The notes: generated by a model not told the origin, from the sequence alone. Counted from the stretch's first letter, positions 20,021-29,740 are shown. The stretch is DNA of 64,000 nucleotides from Chitinophagales bacterium (GCA_019694975.1 JAIBAY010000009.1:82235-146234), one strand, 5' to 3'. Numbers and translations are program-made.

Positions 20021-20104
20021 GCCCGGGTGGCGGAACTGGTAGACGCGCCAGACTCAAAATCTGGTAGTAGCAATACTGTGGGGGTTCGATTCCCTTCTCG
20101 GGCA
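20021..20104 (+). tRNA. tRNA-Leu (anticodon CAA)
   Basis: A class II tRNA of 84 nt. The acceptor stem GCCCGGG pairs with CTCGGGC through one G-T, and the discriminator is A. Anticodon stem CCAGA/TCTGG encloses loop CTCAAAA, so the anticodon is CAA. A long variable arm and GTTCGATTC in the T-arm are present. Confidence 0.96.
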
Positions 20105-20105
20105 C

Positions 20106-20129
20106 AAGCCGGCGAAAGCCGGCTTTTTT
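20106..20129 (+). terminator. Intrinsic terminator of tRNA-Leu(CAA)
   Basis: Stem GCCGGC/GCCGGC with a GAAA tetraloop (20108-20123), extended by AA/TT, followed by six T residues. It begins two bases after the tRNA. Confidence 0.9.
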
Positions 20130-20249
20130 ATTGTTAAAAGACAGATACTACGGATGCCCAATCTGATGCGCAGGCAATTTTTAATCAGGTTTATATTAAC
20201 GAGGCGTCCGGTAGTTTTTCTCTAGTGCAAACAGTTTTGAAATTGCACT

Positions 20250-21986
20250 TTATGCAACTGGTTTATTTAACGCTATTGAAAAAATGCTTCCCTTTCCGAT
20301 TTCACTTTGCAGGGATATTTCTCCTCCCTGTGCTTCAATAAATTCTTTGCTGATGGCAAGCCCGAGTCCTGTTCCTGATTTACTGCTGCCGGGAATTTGG
20401 AAATAGCGGTCAAATATTTTGTCTTTATATTTCGGCTCAATGCCTTTACCGGAATCTTTAACGGAGATCAGAATTTTATTTTCAACCTCTTTTACTGTGA
20501 GCAGGACATTTGAATTTTCGTAAGAATAACGGATAGCATTGGACAGGAAATTGGTCAGCACCCATGCCGTCTTCTCTCGGTCGGCATTTACCGGCGGAAT
20601 GTTATCCGGACAATCAATTGTTATAGCAATGTTTTTTTGTTCTGCCTGAACTTTCACGGCTTCAGTAGCATAGCGAATGATTTCCACCGGTGGTGTGGCC
20701 TGTAAACTCAATTGTATTTTTCCTGTTTCCACCTGTGTCATGTTAAGCAGTTCGCCCGTTATTTTTAAAAGCCGCTGACTGTCTTCCTTAACGCTTTGAA
20801 TGAGTTGTTTCTGTTCCGAATTTACGCTGCCGACTTTTTCATTCACCAGCAGATCTAAACTCATGAGGATGGAAGAAATGGGTGTTTTAAGCTCATGTGA
20901 AACCGTGGCAATGAAATTTGTTTTGGCAAAATCCAGCTCTTTGAATGGCGTAATGTTTTGAAGGATGATTACATCACCAATATGTTTGGATTGTTCTTCG
21001 GCAGTGGGAACGATTGAAATGGGAATGATTTCTTTTTCAAAAAAGCTTTCCTTGTTATCTGCGAATATTTTGAGCGGCTGCTGCTGCTTGCTGCCGTGGG
21101 TTCCCGGCTTAAGCACCTCCTGGATAAGAGAGCGCATTAAATCATTATGCACTGCAATTTCCTGCGCCGCTTTTCCAACCACATCTTCCTGTTTCAGCCC
21201 TGAAATTTTTAATGCCTCATCGTTGATGAAAAGAATTTTGCGGTTTTCATCTAACCCGATAACAGGGTCGTGCATGTTATTGATTAGTGTTTCAATGCGC
21301 TTTTTCTCCATCATCAGTTTAGCCAGATTGCTGTCGTTGTACTCTTGTAATTTTTCTGCCATAACATTAAATGAATGCGCCAGGTCGCCAAATTCGTTGT
21401 GCTGTTCAAAGTGAACACGCTGGTTGTAATTTTTTGCGGCGATCTCCTTTACACTTTCGGTAAGCTCTTTAATTGGATTGGCGATGTTGGAGGGCAAATT
21501 AAGCAGCAGTGAAAAGGCAAGCAGGAAACAAAAAGCTCCTGTTATGGAAATCATTATGGTGGCTGTTCTTGCAGTGCTTTTTGCAATTTCACTTTTGCGT
21601 TGAATGGCCTGCATGTTGAGCAACATAATATCCGCAAGGTCGGCGCGGATGCTTACATATAATGCACTGTCATGAAGATTGGATTTCAGCTTTTCGAAAT
21701 CAAGGGTGAGCCTGGCAGTGAGTTCTTCTTCTCCCTTCTCTGTTACGTTGTTTTGCTGCTTGTTCAGATTTTCCCGGAAGATGTCAATAGCTGAATCGGA
21801 AACAGTCAGGTTATCCAGGGCAATGAGCATTTTCCGTGAATAGTCAATGGTGTTGTAGTTGTCGGCTAATATATTCTGTGTATCATTTGAAATCTGATTT
21901 GCGTATTTAACACCCACCGCAATCAGGATGATGATGAGCAGAAAGAGAAAGCTGACCCAGAGTGTAAGTTTTGCTTTGATTTTCAT
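20250..21986 (-). CDS. Membrane sensor histidine kinase of the Kdp locus (HAMP-PAS-HisKA-HATPase)
   Basis: A 578-residue kinase. A first membrane helix is at ~9-28, a periplasmic helical segment at ~29-141, a second membrane helix at ~142-163, HAMP at ~165-215, and PAS at ~235-345 (MHDPVIGLDENRKILFIN). HisKA has the phospho-acceptor H364 in FIATVSHELKTPISS. The ATPase domain has NFLSNAIRYS, DSGKGI and GTGLGLAI. In canonical KdpD the kinase core is fused behind the KdpD/USP module. Here that module is the separate upstream gene, and this protein has its own two-helix sensor. It likely phosphorylates the sigma-54 regulator encoded at 30120-31466. The 351-bp gap before it contains a gene relic. 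Confidence 0.88.
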   Translation of the reverse strand: MKIKAKLTLWVSFLFLLIIILIAVGVKYANQISNDTQNILADNYNTIDYSRKMLIALDNLTVSDSAIDIFRENLNKQQNNVTEKGEEELTARLTLDFEKLKSNLHDSALYVSIRADLADIMLLNMQAIQRKSEIAKSTARTATIMISITGAFCFLLAFSLLLNLPSNIANPIKELTESVKEIAAKNYNQRVHFEQHNEFGDLAHSFNVMAEKLQEYNDSNLAKLMMEKKRIETLINNMHDPVIGLDENRKILFINDEALKISGLKQEDVVGKAAQEIAVHNDLMRSLIQEVLKPGTHGSKQQQPLKIFADNKESFFEKEIIPISIVPTAEEQSKHIGDVIILQNITPFKELDFAKTNFIATVSHELKTPISSILMSLDLLVNEKVGSVNSEQKQLIQSVKEDSQRLLKITGELLNMTQVETGKIQLSLQATPPVEIIRYATEAVKVQAEQKNIAITIDCPDNIPPVNADREKTAWVLTNFLSNAIRYSYENSNVLLTVKEVENKILISVKDSGKGIEPKYKDKIFDRYFQIPGSSKSGTGLGLAISKEFIEAQGGEISLQSEIGKGSIFSIALNKPVA

Positions 21987-22085
21987 GACAGTAAATTGAA
22001 AGTGGACACTGGAAAATGGAATGCTGTCATAGTTTTATGCTTATAGTTTTTAAAGAATACACATAGAAGTTTATCAGGTTCTTCG

Positions 22086-22319
22086 TCATCGATGATCGGT
22101 AATACAGTGGAACATGCAGCAGTAAAATCTGAAACTTAAAAAAATCATCCGGCAACTGCATTCTTTGTTTTGATTGTTTACTATGGCGGATGTTCCGCTT
22201 CGCAATACATGTTTAGAAAGCATTAGTTCTTTCTGGCCTGCCTGTAAAAACTGAAAAAGCTTTGTAGCATGAATGGCAAACACATGAATTTTTGCTTTCA
22301 GGATATGCTCGATTTTCAT
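22086..22319 (-). pseudogene. Remnant of a four-helix-bundle (S23/IVP-like) protein gene
   Basis: The first ~45 residues (ending KELMLSKHVLRSGTS) match the start of the small four-helix-bundle family common in Bacteroidota, whose members typically read KEFVLSKQLLRSGTSIGAN. After that the similarity stops abruptly in a Cys-rich nonsense tail, and the second half of the ~120-residue protein is missing. It lies sense-strand between kdpD-N and the kinase gene and explains the unusually long gap in the operon. It is probably non-functional. Confidence 0.6.
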
Positions 22320-22337
22320 GGTTGCAATTTTACATTT

Positions 22338-23462
22338 TCAGCTTAATATGACAAGGTCAATATCGGATGCTGATAGATTTTTGAGCAACTCGTTTAAGAT
22401 ATTGGTAGCCAGGATGATTCTGAATAAATTGAGATGCGGCTTGCCGATGCAAATGGTTGTAATGTTGTGTTTCTTTGCTTGCTCAATCATGGCCAGCGGT
22501 ATATTTTTTTCCTGCACCTGTATTACCTGTCCACCCAATTCAGTGGCAAGTTTGAAGTTGTTGATGAGATGCCGCTGTTTGTCCAGTGGAATATTGGCTG
22601 TGTCTTCAGCAGGAATCTGCACATACAGCACAAACCATTGCGCATTGTAATAGCTGGCTAACCGTGCGGTTTTGCGGATTACATTCTTCGCAGTTTTTTC
22701 ATTGCTGCTGATGCAGGCAAGGAATTTTTCATGACGAAGAGCAGCATTTTTCGGCACTTCAATATCCACTTTGCGTTCTACCTGCGAAGCCACTTCCTTC
22801 AGGGCAAGTTCACGTAACTGTAGAATGTGTTCGGGCTTGAAGAAGTTGTTTAGCGCGGCTTGAATTTTTTCTGCCTGGTAAATTTTACCTTCTTTCAAAC
22901 GAACTATCAGTTCATCCGCTGTGAGGTCAATATTGACCACTTCATCGGCTAATGCCAGGATCTTGTCAGGAATCCGCTCCGCCACTTCAACACCCGTAAT
23001 GGCTTTAACCTCATCATTCAGGCTTTCGATATGCTGAATGTTTACGGCACTGATCACATTTATTCCGGCTTCCAGAATTTCAAGCACATCCTGCCAGCGC
23101 TTTTCATTTTTACTGCCCTGAATATTGGTGTGTGCGAGTTCATCAATAATCACCACCTCCGGACGGAGGCTGATGACAGCCTGCACATCTAATTCCTCCA
23201 GCTCTTTTCCTTTGTAAAAAAGTTTCCTGCGCGGAATAACCGGTAGCCCTTCCAGCAATTCATGTGTTTCTTTCCGGTGGTGAGTTTCTATATAGCCGAC
23301 TTTTATATCTATGCCATTACGGAGCAGGGAATGGGCTTCCTGCAACATGCGGTATGTTTTTCCCACACCGGCACTCATGCCAATATAGATTTTAAACTTT
23401 CCGCGCCTTGATTTTTTAATCAGGTTCAGAAATTCTTCCGCCGACTTTCTTGTTTCTTCCAT
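22338..23462 (-). CDS. kdpD: KdpD N-terminal half: KdpD sensor domain plus universal-stress-protein domain, no kinase
   Basis: A 374-residue cytoplasmic protein. The KdpD domain has Walker A GMSAGVGKT (28-36) and Walker B VVIIDELAHT. NIQHIESLND and the DEVVNIDLTADELIVRLKEGKIY region are conserved in all KdpD proteins. A USP-like domain follows (~245-374) and the protein stops there, whereas E. coli KdpD (894 residues) continues with four membrane helices and a kinase. Its ATG overlaps the stop of the porin gene (TGATG), indicating translational coupling. It probably senses K+/ATP status and controls the kinase encoded next. Confidence 0.9.
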   Translation of the reverse strand: MEETRKSAEEFLNLIKKSRRGKFKIYIGMSAGVGKTYRMLQEAHSLLRNGIDIKVGYIETHHRKETHELLEGLPVIPRRKLFYKGKELEELDVQAVISLRPEVVIIDELAHTNIQGSKNEKRWQDVLEILEAGINVISAVNIQHIESLNDEVKAITGVEVAERIPDKILALADEVVNIDLTADELIVRLKEGKIYQAEKIQAALNNFFKPEHILQLRELALKEVASQVERKVDIEVPKNAALRHEKFLACISSNEKTAKNVIRKTARLASYYNAQWFVLYVQIPAEDTANIPLDKQRHLINNFKLATELGGQVIQVQEKNIPLAMIEQAKKHNITTICIGKPHLNLFRIILATNILNELLKNLSASDIDLVILS

Positions 23463-24652
23463 CAGAATGAAACAGCAAGTGAAGTAGTGATGAAATAATT
23501 GTTGTTGCTTGGCTCATCGTTCAGCATGAATATTTTGTCTTTACCGGAAAAGCCTCTTCCTTCCACCCGCCATAAAACATGGTTGTGAATCAGATAGTCG
23601 AAGTTTAGTGAATATCCAAAGGTCTGAAAATTGCCGGGCGTTCCGGTGGCAATGATTACGCCGTTTTTATCGCTGTAGTATTCACCTCTTGCCGCAATGG
23701 TTAATTTGTCGGTTGGGGTTACTTTAAAAATGATGATGGGCGAATACCAGGTGTTATAAACACTGCTGCCTTTTGATTGCTGTTGCGCACCAATATCAAA
23801 TCCGGCTATGATTCCGAATCTTTTATCTGGCTGAAACTGGCCATATAGATCATGAAAGTAGCGCATCTGCCTGGCACTGTCCGGCATGTCGTTACCTATA
23901 AATGAACTGCTGTTAATTATGATTTTTGAATTGGGTTTGAAAATAAGCTGATGCCCGAAAGCAGGAAAGTTATTTCCATCCTTTCGGTAGATTCGCTGCC
24001 AGCCATTTAATAGTAAGCCACTGATAAACCATTTACCATTGTCGGTGCTATAGGAAATTTTTGCCCCTGTCTCGTAGTATGGTGAATTTTCAGCCAGGAT
24101 GCTGCGGGTTAAAGTCCAGCAGTCTTTGCCGATGGCACTTTCAAAACCAATATGCGATGCAAAGATGCCTGCATCAACCCACAGGTCTTTATTTTTTGAA
24201 ATTTTAATACCTGTGTTGGCTTCAAAAACATTTTTTAAAACACCCGGTTCTGCTGAAAGATTATCATTGCTGTATGTTCCGGCCATGAGCGCAATGTTGG
24301 CACGCACATTATCGGTTGCATAAGCCAGTTTAATGAGTCCTACATTTAAATTGATCTCATTATGCCTGTTATAAGAATAAAGGAAGGGTTGACGAACATG
24401 ATTGGCTGGCTGGGCAAAATCGTAACAGTAATAGATTTCGACGTAGCCGGAAAGAGAAAGTGTATTTGAAATTTGCCCGGCCGGTTTTTGCGGTTCAGTA
24501 TTCAAACTATCCAGCACATCCTGTTGTACCTGCTGAATGATGGCCAGTCTGTCCGATTCCGACAAATTTGTCTGCGCTTTCAGCGAATGGATTGTTAAAA
24601 ATGGACAGTGTAAAATTGCAATCGTAATCCATATTTTCATTGATGACTTCAT
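23462..24652 (-). CDS. Putative beta-barrel porin (BBP2/OmpL-like) of the Kdp operon
   Basis: A 396-residue outer-membrane protein with a signal peptide ending near SLKAQ. From LSLSGYVEIYYCYDFAQP onward it shows alternating amphipathic strands with dense aromatic residues and a terminal strand ending in Phe (TTSLAVSF), as in outer-membrane barrels. The NHVRQPFLYSYNRHNEINLN and FESAIGKDCWTLTRSI segments fit the BBP2 porin family. It lies between kdpC and kdpD with 36-bp and overlapping junctions, so it is part of the operon. K+ entry across the outer membrane is the inferred role. Confidence 0.82.
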   Translation of the reverse strand: MKSSMKIWITIAILHCPFLTIHSLKAQTNLSESDRLAIIQQVQQDVLDSLNTEPQKPAGQISNTLSLSGYVEIYYCYDFAQPANHVRQPFLYSYNRHNEINLNVGLIKLAYATDNVRANIALMAGTYSNDNLSAEPGVLKNVFEANTGIKISKNKDLWVDAGIFASHIGFESAIGKDCWTLTRSILAENSPYYETGAKISYSTDNGKWFISGLLLNGWQRIYRKDGNNFPAFGHQLIFKPNSKIIINSSSFIGNDMPDSARQMRYFHDLYGQFQPDKRFGIIAGFDIGAQQQSKGSSVYNTWYSPIIIFKVTPTDKLTIAARGEYYSDKNGVIIATGTPGNFQTFGYSLNFDYLIHNHVLWRVEGRGFSGKDKIFMLNDEPSNNNYFITTSLAVSF

Positions 24653-24688
24653 GACGTTATGTTTGACTGGATTTATTAGTTCAGTTTT

Positions 24689-25258
24689 TTATTTTTCAAT
24701 TTGCAATTTATCTAATGCGATATTAAGTTGTAAAACATTGATGCGCTCGGTTCCAAACATACCGAGCAATGGCTTTTCAGTGTTTGAAAGTATGAGTTGC
24801 TGAATGTTGGCTTCGGCAATGCCGCGGATTTTTGCGATACGTGCTGCCTGCACATTGGCAGCTTGTACGGATATATGCGGATCAAGCCCGCTTCCGCTTG
24901 CAGTAACCAAATCGGAAGGAATATCAGATTTGTCAATGCCGGGATTATGAACGAGGAAAGTGTCAATGCGCGACTGCACCACGGCTAAGTAATCGGGATT
25001 GGAGGGTCCTTTATTGCTGCCTCCGCTTCCGGCTGCATTGTAGTTTACCGCGCTTGGGCGTGACCAAAAATATTTATCATCAGTAAAGCTTTGCCCGATG
25101 TTGGCGTAATAAGTTTTTCCATTGTATAAGATGACTTCGCCTTTGCCGTTGTTGGGCGCGAACAGGGAAATTCCGTAAACAGCTAAAGTGTAGATACCAC
25201 TGAAAAACACTAAACAAAGTAAAGTGAGTCGAATGGCGGGAAGCATATTGGATTTCAT
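24689..25258 (-). CDS. kdpC: Potassium-transporting ATPase subunit KdpC
   Basis: A 189-residue single-pass inner-membrane subunit that stabilises the KdpFABC complex. A membrane helix lies at ~10-33. Conserved KdpC segments are YFWSRPSAVNYNAAGSGGSNKGPSNPD, PSDLVTASGSGLDPHISVQAANVQAARIAKIRG split over the middle, and a C-terminal LGMFGTERINVLQLNIALD. Length is typical. It starts 12 bp after kdpB. Confidence 0.95.
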   Translation of the reverse strand: MKSNMLPAIRLTLLCLVFFSGIYTLAVYGISLFAPNNGKGEVILYNGKTYYANIGQSFTDDKYFWSRPSAVNYNAAGSGGSNKGPSNPDYLAVVQSRIDTFLVHNPGIDKSDIPSDLVTASGSGLDPHISVQAANVQAARIAKIRGIAEANIQQLILSNTEKPLLGMFGTERINVLQLNIALDKLQIEK

Positions 25259-25270
25259 ATTGTGTTAGTT

Positions 25271-27310
25271 TTAAAAGTACAGGGAAACAGCTAAGTCGAT
25301 GAGTTTAATGCCGATGAATGGAACAATAACGCCACCCAAACCATAGAGGAGAAGGTTTCTGCGTAACAGCGCACTGGCACCGATAGGCTTGTAAGCTACT
25401 CCTTTCAGCGCAAGCGGAATGAGCAAGGGGATGATAATAGCGTTAAAAATTACTGCTGATAGAATTGCGCTTTCAGGAGAGTGCAACTGCATAATGTTCA
25501 AACCCTGTAAAGAAGGAATGGAAGCGATGAACAAGGCCGGAACGATGGCAAAATATTTCGCTACATCATTGGCAATGCTGAAAGTGGTGAGCGTTCCGCG
25601 TGTCATCAAAAGCTGTTTCCCGATTTCAACCACTTCAATCAGTTTCGTTGGGTCGTTGTCAAGATCAACCATGTTGCCTGCTTCTTTAGCGGCTTGCGTT
25701 CCGCTGTTCATGGCTACACCCACATCAGCCTGTGCAAGAGCAGGAGCGTCATTTGTTCCGTCGCCCATCATGGCCACTAAGCGACCTTCTGACTGCTCCT
25801 TTTTGATGTAATTCATTTTGTCTTCGGGTTTGGCTTCGGCAATAAAATCATCCACGCCTGCTTTTCCTGCAATGAATTTGGCTGTTAGCGGATTATCACC
25901 GGTTACCATCACTGTTTTTATGCCCATTTTGCGAAGCCGTTCAAAGCGCTCCCGGATTCCGGGCTTGATGATGTCCTGTAATTCAATTACACCGATTACT
26001 TTTTCGTTTTCAGAAACAACCAGCGGTGTGCCTCCATTGCTTGAAATTCCGTTTACAATTTCAATGGTTTCGCGCGGGAACGTGTTCCCGGCTTTTTCAC
26101 ACAGGTTGCGAATGGCATCGGATGCACCTTTCCTGATACGGGTGTTTTCAAAATCAATTCCGGAGGTTCTTGTTTCGGCAGTGAATTTTATGAAACGTGC
26201 ATTTTCAATTGTAATACTGCCCGGTTTCATTCCTGCCAGTTCAATGATTGATTTGCCTTCCGGAGTATCATCGCTCATTGAACTTAAGGCAACTGATTTC
26301 ACAAATGCATTCAGTTCCACATCATGAGCAGGATAAAAATTGGTGGCTTTACGGTTGCCAATGGTTATCGTTCCTGTTTTATCCAGCAACAATACATCAA
26401 TATCACCGGCGGTTTCTACCGCTTTGCCGCTTTTTGTAATTACATTGGCGCGTAAAGCCCTGTCCATTCCCGCAATGCCGATAGCGGAAAGAAGTCCGCC
26501 AATGGTGGTCGGAATTAAGCAGATAAAAAGTGAAATGAACGCTGCAATAGTTATTGGTGTGTTGGCGTAATCGGCAAAGGGTTTAAGGGTAATGCAAACT
26601 ATTATGAATACCAGTGTGAAGCCCGCCAGTAAAATGGTCAGTGCGATTTCATTGGGTGTTTTCTGCCGGCTTGCACCTTCTACCAGGGCTATCATTTTAT
26701 CCAGGAAGCTTTCCCCGGGTTGTGTAGTTACCACTACCTGAATTCTGTCGCTTAAAACTTTTGTTCCACCTGTTACGGAACTTTTATCGCCACCGGCTTC
26801 ACGGATTACAGGTGCACTTTCTCCGGTGATGGCGCTTTCGTCAATTGTGGCAAGTCCTTCTAAAATTTCTCCATCCGTGGGAATGATGTCACCCGCTTCG
26901 CAGAAAAATAAATCTCCTTTCTTTAATTGTGAGGATGGAATGATTACTACATCGCTCGTTAAGTATTTACCTAAAGCGGAGATTTTCTTTGCCGGTGTTT
27001 CTTCTCTTGTTTTCCTTAAACTGTCTGCCTGTGCTTTTCCTCTTGCTTCGGCAATAGCTTCCGCGAAGTTGGCAAATAACAAAGTGAGCAGCAGCACTTT
27101 AAAAACAAGGAAGTTGTAAATGAAAGAACCTTGTCCGCTTGCACCGGATAAAGTCCACAAAGAAACAATGAGCATCACAAGCGTGCCGATCCAAACGGTG
27201 AACATCACCGGATTGCGGAACATTGTTTTCGGGTTCAGTTTAATGAAGGATTGTATGAGTGCCTCTTTCAGCAGCTGAGGTTGAAATAAGGAAGCAGGTG
27301 ATGATTTCAT
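25271..27310 (-). CDS. kdpB: Potassium-transporting P-type ATPase catalytic subunit KdpB
   Basis: A 679-residue P-type ATPase. The actuator motif TGES is at 162-165, the serine being the one whose phosphorylation inhibits the E. coli pump. The phosphorylated aspartate is D310 in DKTGTITIG, and the hinge motif is [10 protein letters not shown], with [18 protein letters not shown]. The membrane region has the IPTTIGGLL signature. Length and motifs are complete, so the pump should be active. Between it and kdpA lies a 521-bp gap with a decayed gene on the opposite strand, unusual since kdpA and kdpB are normally nearly contiguous. Confidence 0.97.
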   Translation of the reverse strand: MKSSPASLFQPQLLKEALIQSFIKLNPKTMFRNPVMFTVWIGTLVMLIVSLWTLSGASGQGSFIYNFLVFKVLLLTLLFANFAEAIAEARGKAQADSLRKTREETPAKKISALGKYLTSDVVIIPSSQLKKGDLFFCEAGDIIPTDGEILEGLATIDESAITGESAPVIREAGGDKSSVTGGTKVLSDRIQVVVTTQPGESFLDKMIALVEGASRQKTPNEIALTILLAGFTLVFIIVCITLKPFADYANTPITIAAFISLFICLIPTTIGGLLSAIGIAGMDRALRANVITKSGKAVETAGDIDVLLLDKTGTITIGNRKATNFYPAHDVELNAFVKSVALSSMSDDTPEGKSIIELAGMKPGSITIENARFIKFTAETRTSGIDFENTRIRKGASDAIRNLCEKAGNTFPRETIEIVNGISSNGGTPLVVSENEKVIGVIELQDIIKPGIRERFERLRKMGIKTVMVTGDNPLTAKFIAGKAGVDDFIAEAKPEDKMNYIKKEQSEGRLVAMMGDGTNDAPALAQADVGVAMNSGTQAAKEAGNMVDLDNDPTKLIEVVEIGKQLLMTRGTLTTFSIANDVAKYFAIVPALFIASIPSLQGLNIMQLHSPESAILSAVIFNAIIIPLLIPLALKGVAYKPIGASALLRRNLLLYGLGGVIVPFIGIKLIDLAVSLYF

Positions 27311-27328
27311 GGTGCTGTTTACTTAATT

Positions 27329-27384
27329 TGAAATGTAAGATGTGTTATGTGAAAAGTGAGATGTGAAATACGGAAGCTGAGATG
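27329..27384. repeat. Degenerate short-period repeat next to four-helix relic
   Basis: About 55 bp of imperfect copies of a 7-8 bp unit (GTGAGAT/GTGAAAT-like). It directly precedes the four-helix-bundle relic. Its unit boundaries are too degraded to fix. Confidence 0.35.
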
Positions 27385-27408
27385 ATTTAATTTTGAGATA
27401 ACAAAATC

Positions 27409-27783
27409 ATGAATAATAAAACCGCATAAGCAATTGCATGCATGGAGTAGCAGTTTTGGCTTTGTAAAGGATATATAGGGCATTACAAGCAATTTTCCTG
27501 CGGAGGAAGAGTTTGGATTGGTTTCCCAGATGCGATGGGCAGCTGTTTCCATTCCTGTAAATATTGCTGAGGGTGCAGCCAGGAGAAGCCCAAAAGAGTT
27601 TGTCCATTTCGTGCGCATTTCATTAGGTTCAATGACCGAACTTGTCACAGTTATTTTACTTCGCGAGGAGCTTGGTTTCATTGACAACAGTGAAGCAGAT
27701 TTGTTGGTCGAAAAATCGGATTTCATTGGAAAGCTTCTTTATGGCTTAATTATGAGCGGTGAGGATAGGTTTAGTAAATGGCA
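27409..27783 (+). pseudogene. Decayed four-helix-bundle (S23/IVP-like) gene between kdpB and kdpA
   Basis: The frame from 27479 reads GITSNFPAEEEFGLVSQMR, then SIPVNIAEGAARRSPKEF and ELGFIDNSEADLLVEKSDFIGKLL, the hallmark of the ~120-residue four-helix-bundle family. Upstream, the conserved Tyr codon is a TAG (27476-27478), and the likely ATG at 27409 is out of frame by one base. Downstream no natural stop occurs at the usual length and the frame runs into kdpA. It therefore carries one nonsense codon, one frameshift and a lost end. It is antisense to the kdp operon. Confidence 0.75.
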
Positions 27784-27831
27784 TAAGTTGAATTGCATAG
27801 TATTTAAATTTTACTGTTTACTGATCTCTTT

Positions 27832-29532
27832 TCACTGTAATGAAAAATATTCTGCAATCGGTCCCAATGTGAGTGCCGGGAAAAATGAAAGTGCGGCTAC
27901 AATGGCGATGACAGCGAAAACCATAAGCCCGAAGGTGGCAGTATCGGTTTTTAATGTTCCGTTACTTTCCGGTATGAATTTTTTAGAGGCTAAGATTCCC
28001 GCAATGGCAACAGGCCCGATGATAGGAAGGTAACGCGCCAATAACATGACCAAACCACAGGCTATATTCCAAAATGGCGTATTATCGCCCAATCCTTCAA
28101 AGCCGCTTCCGTTGTTGGCAGATGATGAACTGAACTCATAAAGCATTTCACTGAAACCGTGAAAGCCGGGGTTGGCAAGCCAACCGGAGTATGCTTCAGG
28201 GTTACCTGAAAAAAGAAAACTTGCTAATGCTGTTCCTGTTAAAATCAGGAACGGATGAAGTAAAGCGATGAGCATAGCTATTTTCATTTCACGTGCTTCA
28301 ATTTTCTTTCCGAGAAACTCAGGTGTCCTGCCCACCATCAGGCCGCTGATGAAAACTGCAAGAATGATGAACACATAAAAGTTTAGGAAGCCCACGCCAA
28401 CTCCTCCGTAAAAGCAATTTATCATCATGCCAAGCAAGGTGAACATTCCGGTAAATGGCGTCATACTGTCGTGCATGGCGTTTACTGAACCATTACTGGT
28501 GCAGGTGGTATTGATTGCCCAGTAAGCCGACGCGGCAGAGCCGAACCTGATTTCTTTGCCTTCCATGCTGCCTGAATTTTGTGCGATGCCTAAATGTGAA
28601 ATAGCAGGGTTGCCCTGCATCTCATAATATACCGATGGAATCACAAAACACAGAAAACCGATGGTCATTACACCGAAAATTGTCCGTGCTAATTTTCTGC
28701 GCTTTAATACAAAGCCCATTGCAAAAATCATCGCAATCGGAATAAGAAAAAGGGAAATGGTCTCCAGGATATTGGTGAAGTAGCCAGGATTTTCAAACGG
28801 ATGGGCTGAATTCGATCCGAAGAAACCGCCGCCGTTTGTGCCTAACTGCTTGATCGCAACAAATGCGGCAACAGGCCCTCTGCTTACCTGTACGGTATCA
28901 CCTTGCAGAGTTGTCATGGTGTCTTTGCCTTCAAAGGTCATCGGTATGCCGTTGAATGCATAAATGATGGCAGTTGTGAATGCCAGCGGCAACAAAATGC
29001 GTGTGCAGGAGCGGACAAAGAAGAAGTAGAAGTTGCCCAGTGTTAGTGATGTCTTTTCTCTCATGGCAAAAAACACAACGGCACAAATAGCTATACCTGT
29101 TCCGGCACTGATGAATTGCCAAAGCATTAAAATCAACTGGCCTAAATAGGACAAGCCGGTTTCACCTGAATAGTGTTGCAGGTTGGTATTTGTTACGAAG
29201 CTTACGGAAGTGTTGAAAGCCAGATCGGCTGTCATAGAAGGATTTCCGTCAGGATTGAGTGGCAGCCAGCTCATGTTGGTCAATATGAACATGGAAATGA
29301 GAAACCAGAAAACATTGATAGTAAGCAGTGCTGCCAGATGCTGTTTCCAGTTCATTTCTTTATTTATGTCAATGCCGCTCAGTTTGTAAAAGAGGTTGTC
29401 GAGCGGATTGAAAACTTTATCCAGCCATGTTTTTTCATTCATGAAAATCTTTCCGATGTATCTGCCAAGCGGAATGGCAAGCAGTACTATCACGCCATAC
29501 ATCAGGATTATTCCGGTTATTTCAGTATTCAT
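27832..29532 (-). CDS. kdpA: Potassium-transporting ATPase K+-channel subunit KdpA
   Basis: A 566-residue inner-membrane protein of the superfamily of K+ transporters, which provides the selectivity filter of KdpFABC. About ten membrane helices are visible. Conserved signatures include FNTSVSFVTNTNLQHYSGE, the filter region LGTNGGGFFGSNSAHPFENP, CTSNGSVNAMHDSMTPFTG, YGGVGVGFLNF and LMVGRTPEFLGKKI. It begins 11 bp after a 36-residue micro-protein gene. The 3' gap to kdpB contains a gene relic but the reading frame is intact. Confidence 0.97.
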   Translation of the reverse strand: MNTEITGIILMYGVIVLLAIPLGRYIGKIFMNEKTWLDKVFNPLDNLFYKLSGIDINKEMNWKQHLAALLTINVFWFLISMFILTNMSWLPLNPDGNPSMTADLAFNTSVSFVTNTNLQHYSGETGLSYLGQLILMLWQFISAGTGIAICAVVFFAMREKTSLTLGNFYFFFVRSCTRILLPLAFTTAIIYAFNGIPMTFEGKDTMTTLQGDTVQVSRGPVAAFVAIKQLGTNGGGFFGSNSAHPFENPGYFTNILETISLFLIPIAMIFAMGFVLKRRKLARTIFGVMTIGFLCFVIPSVYYEMQGNPAISHLGIAQNSGSMEGKEIRFGSAASAYWAINTTCTSNGSVNAMHDSMTPFTGMFTLLGMMINCFYGGVGVGFLNFYVFIILAVFISGLMVGRTPEFLGKKIEAREMKIAMLIALLHPFLILTGTALASFLFSGNPEAYSGWLANPGFHGFSEMLYEFSSSSANNGSGFEGLGDNTPFWNIACGLVMLLARYLPIIGPVAIAGILASKKFIPESNGTLKTDTATFGLMVFAVIAIVAALSFFPALTLGPIAEYFSLQ

Positions 29533-29543
29533 TTTGTTTTGTT

Positions 29544-29654
29544 TTAGAACCTAAATAAGATTTTGGCTTTCCAATAAAGAAGATAGTACATCGACACAAC
29601 CAATAGTATGGAAATGATGAATACGATGGCCTTTCTTACTTTCTCCCAATTCAT
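29544..29654 (-). CDS. 36-residue single-helix membrane micro-protein between kdpF and kdpA
   Basis: ATG at 29654 to TAA at 29544. The product starts MNWEKVRKAIVFIISILLVV and has one hydrophobic helix (~9-28) flanked by positive residues (K5, R7, K8 before; K30, K32, R35 after). It starts 3 bases beyond the kdpF stop and ends 11 bases before kdpA, so it is translated in series with them if it is real. It is not KdpF by sequence. A fifth small subunit or assembly factor of the pump is the inference; family unknown to me. Confidence 0.6.
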   Translation of the reverse strand: MNWEKVRKAIVFIISILLVVSMYYLLYWKAKILFRF

Positions 29655-29657
29655 AGT

Positions 29658-29735
29658 TCAGAATCTTTCCGGTTTGAGTAATACATAGACGATGTAACAG
29701 AAGAGAAAAATTGCGATAATGAAGAGTGCTGTCAT
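29658..29735 (-). CDS. kdpF: Potassium-transporting ATPase subunit KdpF
   Basis: A 25-residue single membrane helix: MTALFIIAIFLFCYIVYVLL followed by KPERF. The ending Y-x-L-x-[KR]-P-E-[RK]-F is the KdpF signature. KdpF is a lipid-like stabilising subunit of KdpFABC. It lies 5 bases downstream of another micro-ORF and directly upstream of the 36-residue one. Confidence 0.88.
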   Translation of the reverse strand: MTALFIIAIFLFCYIVYVLLKPERF

Positions 29736-29740
29736 GTAGT

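Noticed and set aside
20224..20249. 7-bp inverted repeat after the histidine kinase gene as a terminator
   Set aside because: AGTGCAA/TTGCACT pairs perfectly but no T-tract follows on the minus strand, so termination is not supported.
27329..27384. CRISPR or true tandem repeat
   Set aside because: Units are too short and too degenerate, without spacers.
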